Source: Spirochaetaceae bacterium (lineage in GTDB: Bacteria; Spirochaetota; Spirochaetia; Treponematales; Breznakiellaceae). Taken from it: a stretch of 11,947 nt of DNA. The stretch spans positions 1-11,947 of the forward strand of contig JAISCK010000230.1 in assembly GCA_031265635.1 (NCBI GenBank). The letters are read 5' to 3'. Of this stretch, positions 7,261-11,947 are shown piece by piece (positions within the stretch are counted from its first letter, which is position 1; every line of letters starts with the position of its first letter). The notes beneath the pieces are model-generated. The model did not search any database. It saw only the letters and a program-made list of their open reading frames with translations, and was not told the origin of the DNA. Both the position numbers and the translations under genes were made by a program.

Positions 7261-7524
7261 ATGCCGGAAATAAGAGAATGTACAGAACTACTTAATAATT
7301 ATGGGGAAATTTCGGAGTTTTGTCATAATTATAGAGAGCCTATATTTATTACAAAGGACGGGCATGGGGATTTGGCCGTAATGGGGATTGAAACATATGA
7401 ATAATTAATGGGCCGGCTTGAATTATATCAGGCAATACAAATTGGATTGGACCAAATAAAGAATGGAGAAACAATAACTGAAGAACAAATGATGGAAAAT
7501 TTAAATGGGTATCTTGAAAAATAA
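7261..7524 (+). pseudogene. Phd/YefM-family antitoxin gene with in-frame TAA
   Basis: Reading from ATG 7261 (AGGAG six bases upstream; a second ATG at 7258 is too close) gives 47 residues of a typical Phd/YefM DNA-binding half, including P-I-F-I-T-K-D-G and V-M-G-I-E-T-Y-E, then TAA at 7402-7404. The same frame continues without interruption as L-M-G-R-L-E-L-Y to a second stop at 7522. In intact relatives the motif reads TYE-x-LMGRLELY with a sense codon at that place, so one base change (for example from AAA, GAA or CAA) explains the stop. The N-terminal half could still be made as a truncated DNA-binding protein without the toxin-neutralising tail. The gene is far more AT-rich than its flanks, consistent with transfer. 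The stop is followed at once by the toxin ATG. Confidence 0.8.
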
Positions 7525-7679
7525 ATGTACTTGTTAAATTTTACCAAAATAATACATGAGGATATAGATTCAAGGTGGATGAAAATGAGAAAAGAATAAA
7601 TGTAATAAGATTTTTTTATAACAAAAGAAATTGGATAAAACTATTAAAAGAAAATGACATAGAAGATTTAATAAAATAA
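7525..7679 (+). pseudogene. ParE/RelE-superfamily toxin gene with internal deletion
   Basis: ATG 7525 follows the antitoxin stop directly and opens with M-Y-L-L-N-F-T-K-I-I-H-E-D-I-D-S, the normal start of a ParE/RelE toxin; that frame then ends at 7597. From about 7572 a different frame encodes the normal C-terminus of the same family, V-D-E-N-E-K-R-I-N-V-I-R-F-F-Y followed by N-K-R-N-W-I-K-L-L, ending with TAA at 7677. The middle, some 45-60 residues in intact members, is missing and the two ends are out of frame. The toxin cannot be functional. G+C is only about 17-22% in 7561-7680, against about 62% in 7141-7200. Confidence 0.8.
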
Positions 7680-7748
7680 AGTACGGCGCATAACTCGGCA
7701 AAAAACACGGTGGCTGTCAGGAATTTCAACAGTCCGTTCTATAGTCAT
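7668..7748 (-). pseudogene. 5' fragment of a second antitoxin-like small gene
   Basis: On the minus strand AGAGG lies six bases before ATG 7748, which opens a 26-codon frame beginning M-T-I-E-R-T-V-E-I-P-D-S-H-R-V-F. That opening resembles the start of small antitoxin-like proteins common in treponemes (recalled family style, not a search result). After about codon 16 the resemblance ends and the frame stops inside the ParE remnant, so only the 5' end survives. A TATACT hexamer (7771-7766) upstream suggests its promoter is also kept, though no good -35 is visible. It could alternatively be a real 26-residue peptide. Confidence 0.4.
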
Positions 7749-7977
7749 ACGTTACCTCTATTGATAGTATATCCCATTTTCCCAAAAAGGAAAGATGACC
7801 CCCCTGACGTGCCTTTGTAGTATTTTTCAAAGTATGGTAGAATAATACACATTATGGCCTCGGGACAGCCACAAGCCACAACATTATTTAGCTGAATTCA
7901 GTAATGTCAAGCTCCTAAAGGCGTATAGTTCCAATCCCCAAAAGATCTCAAAACAGGCGGAATTCCTCTATGAGTAA
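7749..7977. other. Unassigned noncoding DNA between gene fragments
   Basis: No frame of useful length and no recognisable RNA gene is seen here. It holds the apparent upstream region of the minus-strand fragment (7749-7800), a promoter-like TAGAAT at 7838-7843 with a poor -35 (TTGTAG, 7815-7820), and two GAATTC hexamers about 60 bp apart. Base composition is intermediate between the AT-rich toxin cassette and the GC-rich flanks. It may be the joint between two separately acquired pieces. Confidence 0.4.
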
Positions 7978-8224
7978 CGAACACTCTCTTTCCGCCCGCT
8001 CAAAGTTGCCGCTTTTGTTCCGCCCGGTTCGACCGCCTTAACGGGTAGTTTAGTGGACGGCAATCTGACTACCGCAGGCCAGACTGACTGGTATAGTTTC
8101 ACTCCTGCTACAGGCTCCGAGACGATAGTATGAGAGGAAATAGGTGCAAACGGCGCCACAACAGATATAGTAGTGTCCGCCTACACGAGTGACGCATCTA
8201 CATGGCAGGCCGCTGGGAAATCGA
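7978..8224 (+). pseudogene. Fragment of a surface-protein beta-sandwich (prepeptidase C-terminal-like) domain
   Basis: One plus-strand frame from about 7978 to 8224 translates into the style of bacterial prepeptidase C-terminal or related beta-sandwich domains of secreted proteins: L-T-G-S-L-V-D-G-N-L-T, then T-A-G-Q-T-D-W-Y-S-F-T-P-A-T-G, and after the stop D-I-V-V-S-A-Y-T-S-D. The G-x-x-D-W-Y-S-F core is the recognisable part. The frame is broken by TGA at 8131-8133 and has no start codon with a ribosome binding site; a short ATG frame at 7970 is out of frame with it. On the right the similarity ends close to 8224, about 22 bp before the cyclase stop codon. It is read as a remnant of a larger secreted or outer-surface protein, function unknown. 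Confidence 0.55.
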
Positions 8225-8246
8225 ACGCGAAGGCGCCCGCTGGTCC

Positions 8247-10955
8247 TCATTTCTCGGTGAGGTTGCGCACGCCGTCCCAGCCGGGAGGCGGGGGGGCGCT
8301 GATAAAGGCGGCGCAGTTCTCAAGAAAAACCCTTGAGGGCCTGTCGTCTTCGTATACCGAGAGCAGCTTCTCAAAGGCGCTTTTGGCCGCCTTAAAATCC
8401 TGCTGTTCAAAAAAATCAAGGGCCTTGTGAAAGCGGTCTACCCTGTCAAGCACGCCGCTTTCCGCGTCTTCCCTGAGGCATAACAGTTCCCGGAGCTGGA
8501 CCGGTTCATTGATGCCCACGACCCTGACCCGGTCAAGCCTGCGGGTAACAAAGGCGTCATTGGTTTCCCGTATGGTTTCGTCCGAGGTGAGTATCCAGGT
8601 GCCGTACTGCTTGTTGACTCCTTCGAGCCTGGCCGCGAGATTCACCTCGTTGCCCATAACGGTATAGTCCATTTTCTGGTCGGTGCCCATATTGCCGACT
8701 ACCATGCTCCCGGTATTGATCCCTATGCGGGTCAGGAGGGGAGAGACAGTCATGCCTTCCTTAAGAAAGGACTCGTTGAGTTCCTTTTCTATGCGCTTCA
8801 TGGTGAGGGCCGCCCGGCAGGCCCTTGCGGCATGGTCGCTCAAGTCAACGGGCGCGCCGAAAAAGGCCATGATGGCGTCGCCTTCAAACTTGTCGATGGT
8901 TCCCATTTCCCCCAAAACAGTATTGCTCATCCGGGAGAGGTATTGGTTGAGGAGCTTTACCAGGTCTTCGGGGTCGAGCCTTTCAGAAATGGTTGAAAAG
9001 CCCTGTACGTCGGTAAAAAGCACGGTAAGGTGTTTTTTTATGCCGCCTAAGTTCAGCCGTGAAGGGTCGCTGATGATTTCTTCTACCACCGCGCCGGAAA
9101 GATAGGTCGAGAAGGCTTTGCGTATAAAGCTCTTTTCCTGTTCCGAACCGATAAAGGCTATGGCTTCCCGCACGATGACCGCGATGATGAGGGCTATGCA
9201 GGGAAGGAGGGGGGCAAAATAGACCCCGGTTGTTCTAAAGAGAAGCAGGGAGATTCCGGCGATAAGAAAGGCGGCGCTAAAGCCCAGTACGGTGCGCAGG
9301 CCCGGTTTGAAGCGGCTTATGAGTATGATCACCAGGGGAACGAAGAGCAGGGCAACGGCTATGCCCCACCAGGGTGAAAGCCAAACAAGGAAGGAACCGG
9401 AAAGCACGGTGTCCAGGACTACCGCATGGGTGCCTACATTGACGTATTGGCCCGAGAAGGGATTGACGCCTATATCGGTGGTGCCCGTATCGACCCGGCC
9501 TACGACGCAGATTTTTCCCGCTATGGCTTTTTCTATTCTTTCCCGGTAAAAAAGTATATTTTCATACGCCGCTTTCGCGTTGCCGAGATTGGTTTCGATG
9601 TAGCGTATCTCCTCGTCCATGCCGCCGGCCTGTTCCGGACTTTCCTTCAAGAGGCTGATAAGCGATTCACCGGCACCCCTTTCAAAAAAGAGGGCGGCCA
9701 TGTCGCGGAAACCGGCCATAAGATCCACATAGAGGTCAAATTCCCTTTCAGAACTTTCGCTTACCGCGTAACGCCGCGCTTCGGAAGCGTCCTGATAGGA
9801 GGCGATCATGTCCTCAAGCAGCCTGTAGGTTTCATAGAAAACGGGAATATCAAGAAAAGGGTCCATGAGGGAAGGGTTGAAAAAATTAAAGAGGCTTTCG
9901 TAAAGATCGCCTTCGCTTTCTTCCAGTTCCGAAAGGTTGGCAAAGGAAAGATGGGTATAGCTCTCTAAATAATCCGTTTTCGGCCAGTCAAGAAGCATGA
10001 GGCCGTCTTTGTCCAGAGGTATGGAAATATCCTTTTGGCTTCCGTCAGGAAGGCGGGCCCCTTCGAGGGTGAGTTTATCCCGCTCAAGGGTAATGCCCGG
10101 AGAGCCGAGCATGAAAACCAGGGGGGCAAAGGCAAGCTGGCAGTACCAGCGGCCGTTGATTTCCCTTACCAGGGGAATACGCCGCCTTACGCCGTCAGGA
10201 TCAACGTGGACATTGGTAAAGCCTGCGCCCTCGACAGATTCGGCAAACTGGGGTATGGGGCTGAGTATGTCAAGGTAATCCCCCCGGGGAACAACGCCGG
10301 AGGCTTTTACCGGATAGGAAAAACGCTCTTCGGCATAGGCGCGGCGCTCTCCCTGTTCCCCCGTGAGCATCCCTGGCCTGAGATTGAGGGTTCCCCAGGT
10401 ATGGCCGAAAAGAGCCGAACTTGACGCCAGATAGGCGTCATTGTCACGGGCAAGGGTACTGGTCCGGGCCAGCAGGGTTTCCATTTCCGTGTTGATTATG
10501 TCCCTGAGGTCTCCGGCGTATTCAAGGACATCAGCGACGCCGAGCCTGTTGTCGCCGAGGGCGCCGAAAAGGTCCCCCACATAGCTGTCTATGGTCATAA
10601 AGGACTGCCCGAAATCGGACCTGAGCCCCTGGCGGAAGTAAAGCTCGTCAAGCCCCGAAGGGCTTTTATCGATATATTCAATATCAAAGATCGCCGCCTT
10701 GACCCCGTATTCCTTGAGGCGGAGCAGGCCGTCGCCCATGACCGCCCTGGGCCAGGGGAAAACGCCTATATGGGCTATGGCCTCGTCGTCAATATCAAGA
10801 AACGCCACACTGTCAAGGCGGGGCCTGTCCGGCCTGAAATTAAGGAAAACATCATAGGTCCTTGATTCAAGAAAGGTAAAAGCCCCTGTCAGTGAGAGCA
10901 GGGAGAATAAAACCGCTGAACCAAGGGCCGGAAGGAGGTACTGTTTTCGCTGCAT
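8247..10955 (-). CDS. Membrane-bound class III adenylate/guanylate cyclase with enlarged CHASE2 sensor
   Basis: A 902-residue cyclase predicted to make cAMP in response to a periplasmic signal. Order: TM helix about 5-27; extracytoplasmic CHASE2 domain about 32-515, with its AFLDIDDEAIAHIG signature near 51-64 and the closing GKICVVGRVDTGTTDIG near 480-496; three TM helices about 523-546, 554-573 and 576-601; catalytic domain from about 640. Catalytic residues are complete: metal-binding Asp649 (FTDVQGFS) and Asp693 (KFEGDAI) 44 residues apart, the base-recognising Lys of KFEGD and Thr of MDYTVMG, and the Asn and Arg of VNLAARLE. The tail contains one TPR-like unit and ends WDGVRNLTEK. ATG 10955 is chosen because the first TM helix follows directly; it has no Shine-Dalgarno sequence. 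An in-frame ATG at 11021 would add 22 unlikely residues. The start lies inside the 3' end of lnt. No terminator follows the stop. Confidence 0.88.
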   Translation of the reverse strand: MQRKQYLLPALGSAVLFSLLSLTGAFTFLESRTYDVFLNFRPDRPRLDSVAFLDIDDEAIAHIGVFPWPRAVMGDGLLRLKEYGVKAAIFDIEYIDKSPSGLDELYFRQGLRSDFGQSFMTIDSYVGDLFGALGDNRLGVADVLEYAGDLRDIINTEMETLLARTSTLARDNDAYLASSSALFGHTWGTLNLRPGMLTGEQGERRAYAEERFSYPVKASGVVPRGDYLDILSPIPQFAESVEGAGFTNVHVDPDGVRRRIPLVREINGRWYCQLAFAPLVFMLGSPGITLERDKLTLEGARLPDGSQKDISIPLDKDGLMLLDWPKTDYLESYTHLSFANLSELEESEGDLYESLFNFFNPSLMDPFLDIPVFYETYRLLEDMIASYQDASEARRYAVSESSEREFDLYVDLMAGFRDMAALFFERGAGESLISLLKESPEQAGGMDEEIRYIETNLGNAKAAYENILFYRERIEKAIAGKICVVGRVDTGTTDIGVNPFSGQYVNVGTHAVVLDTVLSGSFLVWLSPWWGIAVALLFVPLVIILISRFKPGLRTVLGFSAAFLIAGISLLLFRTTGVYFAPLLPCIALIIAVIVREAIAFIGSEQEKSFIRKAFSTYLSGAVVEEIISDPSRLNLGGIKKHLTVLFTDVQGFSTISERLDPEDLVKLLNQYLSRMSNTVLGEMGTIDKFEGDAIMAFFGAPVDLSDHAARACRAALTMKRIEKELNESFLKEGMTVSPLLTRIGINTGSMVVGNMGTDQKMDYTVMGNEVNLAARLEGVNKQYGTWILTSDETIRETNDAFVTRRLDRVRVVGINEPVQLRELLCLREDAESGVLDRVDRFHKALDFFEQQDFKAAKSAFEKLLSVYEDDRPSRVFLENCAAFISAPPPPGWDGVRNLTEK

Positions 10956-11947
10956 GATGTCAAGTATACCGGACAAAAGGCTCCCGCAACAAGCATGACG
11001 CAGAACAGTATCCCGCAGCACAGGGGAAACCAGTCGCCCAGTACCGAGTACACGGTGGGCCGCGCGGGAACCTGTACCGGTATTTCGGCGGCAAGGCTGG
11101 CCGCCTCAAAGCAGGGGAGCGAGGCGAGTATCCTGCCCTCGGCGTTTATCACCGCGCTGAGGCCCGAATTGGTCGAGCGCACCAGGACGCGGCGGTTTTC
11201 CACGGTCCTGAACCGGGCGGCGGCGAGGTGTTGTATTTCGGCGGACTTCTGTCTTGACCACGAATCATTGGTAAGGTTGATGAGTATATCCGCGCCGTTC
11301 CTGAAAAAATCCCCGCACAGCTTCCCGAAGGCGTCCTCAAAACAAATGGGTGTCCCGAAACGCAGCGTTCCGCCGCCTCCCAGGGGCAGTTCCATAACGG
11401 ACGGGTCCTTCCCCGCCTCCCAGCCGCCTTCAAAGCCGACGACGTTCCGCATAAAAGATGCCATCCAGGGTGTATCGCCAAAGGGCGCCGCCTCGGCAAA
11501 GGGGACCAGATGCTGTTTGGCGTAGGAAGACACCGGTTCACCTTCGGGGCTGATCAGGACGGCCCCGTTAAAAGCCGTATACCGTTCCCAGTCGCTCACC
11601 AGCGGCGCTCCGGTAAGGAGGTATACGTTTTTCTCTTTGAGGAAGGGAAGCAGGGGCATATTCACGGGGTTTTTGGCGAAAAAACTCCGGTATTCCTCAA
11701 AGGGCCTGGCAAGCAGGGTTTCCGACCAGACTATCATGAGGGGGGATACCCCGGATAGCTCCGGCATCGTAGTTTCAATCTTGCGGTATCCCAGATACTC
11801 TTGGTATGTATCATATCCTTCGCTGCTCAGCCGCATGGCCTCGGAAAGGGCGCCAAGTTCGCTGCCGTTCCAGGCGTCGGCGTTATGCTGGACCAGGAGC
11901 AGGGGGACTGTTTCCCGTACCGGAACCGGGCGGGCAAGGCGGTATGC
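10889..11947 (-). CDS. lnt: Apolipoprotein N-acyltransferase, 5' end outside window
   Basis: The last 352 residues of Lnt, the inner-membrane enzyme that N-acylates the terminal cysteine of lipoproteins; the N-terminal membrane helices lie outside the window. The nitrilase-like domain holds the whole catalytic triad (numbered from the first residue in the window): Glu76 in MIVWSETLL, Lys144 in YAKQHLVPF and Cys202 in GTPICFED. Also present are the family blocks LINLTNDSW and RRVLVRSTNSGLSAVI, and a final TM helix beginning at GDWFPLCCGILF. An in-frame ATG at 11836 is internal: the reading frame is open upstream to the window edge and already encodes family sequence (VPLLLVQHNADAW). After the last helix comes a polar tail of about 28 residues whose codons overlap the cyclase start by 67 bp. 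Both genes are probably in one transcript. Confidence 0.9.
   Translation of the reverse strand, partial: AYRLARPVPVRETVPLLLVQHNADAWNGSELGALSEAMRLSSEGYDTYQEYLGYRKIETTMPELSGVSPLMIVWSETLLARPFEEYRSFFAKNPVNMPLLPFLKEKNVYLLTGAPLVSDWERYTAFNGAVLISPEGEPVSSYAKQHLVPFAEAAPFGDTPWMASFMRNVVGFEGGWEAGKDPSVMELPLGGGGTLRFGTPICFEDAFGKLCGDFFRNGADILINLTNDSWSRQKSAEIQHLAAARFRTVENRRVLVRSTNSGLSAVINAEGRILASLPCFEAASLAAEIPVQVPARPTVYSVLGDWFPLCCGILFCVMLVAGAFCPVYLTSCSENSTSFRPLVQRFYSPCSH
10963..10992 (-). promoter_or_regulatory. Candidate promoter directly before the cyclase ATG
   Basis: On the minus strand TATACT (10968-10963) ends seven bases before ATG 10955, and TTGTTG (10992-10987) lies 18 bases upstream of it. Transcription from here would begin at the ATG itself, matching the lack of a ribosome binding site. 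The site is inside the lnt coding sequence and the -35 matches only the TTG, so chance is a real possibility. Confidence 0.3.

Noticed and set aside
7279..7284. TGTACA palindrome, the core of known YefM operators
   Set aside because: It lies inside the antitoxin coding region, is only six bases long, and is away from the promoter.
7680..7830. Possible insertion-sequence end at the fragment junction
   Set aside because: No terminal inverted repeat, target duplication or transposase fragment could be found by eye.
7853..7894. Short ATG frame (13 codons) after the TAGAAT hexamer
   Set aside because: No ribosome binding site and no recognisable similarity; too short to support.
8202..8320. Another plus-strand frame giving a protein-like string (GRWEIEREGARW) across the cyclase stop
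   Set aside because: It continues antisense to the cyclase, has no ribosome binding site and matches no family I recognise; probably chance in GC-rich DNA.
8173..8430. Plus-strand open frame overlapping the cyclase 3' end
   Set aside because: Its first part is the tail of the surface-domain fragment and the rest is antisense to the highly conserved cyclase C-terminus, so it is a read-through of unrelated sequence.

Overview
The window reads as spirochaete chromosomal DNA, most likely a Treponema of the gut-dwelling type. This is inferred from gene content and style, not from a database match. The grounds are a CHASE2-domain adenylate cyclase with a C-terminal TPR-like tail, a Cache/HAMP/PAS hybrid histidine kinase, surface-protein debris with a prepeptidase-C-like beta-sandwich, and a Phd/YefM-ParE cassette. 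The window falls into three blocks: two GC-rich, tightly packed gene blocks and a decayed accessory patch between them (about 7190-8225), the first part of which is strikingly AT-rich.

Left block (1-7185). A three-gene ABC importer operon of the NitT/TauT/ThiXYZ class (periplasmic binding protein, permease, ATPase) runs rightward and ends 10 bp from a convergent operon. The convergent operon runs leftward and encodes a complete energy-coupling-factor biotin importer in the order bioY (S component), bioM (ATPase), bioN/ecfT (transmembrane T component), with all junctions overlapping by 8-10 bp. A large orphan hybrid histidine kinase is transcribed divergently from bioY. The short intergenic region between them holds a good sigma70-like promoter (TTGTCA-16-TATAAT) whose -10 lies in the loop of a perfect 9-9-9 inverted repeat, a likely operator.

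Middle patch (7186-8246). No intact gene is seen. It holds, in order: a Phd/YefM antitoxin gene with intact promoter and ribosome binding site but an in-frame TAA; a ParE/RelE-type toxin gene that has lost its middle; the 5' end of a reverse-strand antitoxin-like gene with its own ribosome binding site; about 230 bp of unassigned DNA; and a fragment of a surface-protein beta-sandwich domain with an in-frame TGA. This looks like a site that repeatedly receives and degrades mobile or accessory modules.

Right block (8247-11947, leftward). A membrane-bound class III adenylate cyclase with an unusually enlarged CHASE2 sensor follows, overlapping by 67 bp, the 3' end of lnt (apolipoprotein N-acyltransferase), whose 5' end lies outside the window. 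The lnt catalytic Glu, Lys and Cys are all visible.

The most notable points are the doubly inactivated toxin-antitoxin cassette and neighbouring fragments, the inverted repeat between bioY and the kinase, the enlarged CHASE2 sensor, and -10-like hexamers 6-7 nt before the ATG of two genes that lack a Shine-Dalgarno sequence (possible leaderless transcripts). I did not find a clearly new multi-gene system. No rRNA, tRNA, CRISPR array, intact insertion sequence or convincing rho-independent terminator was seen.
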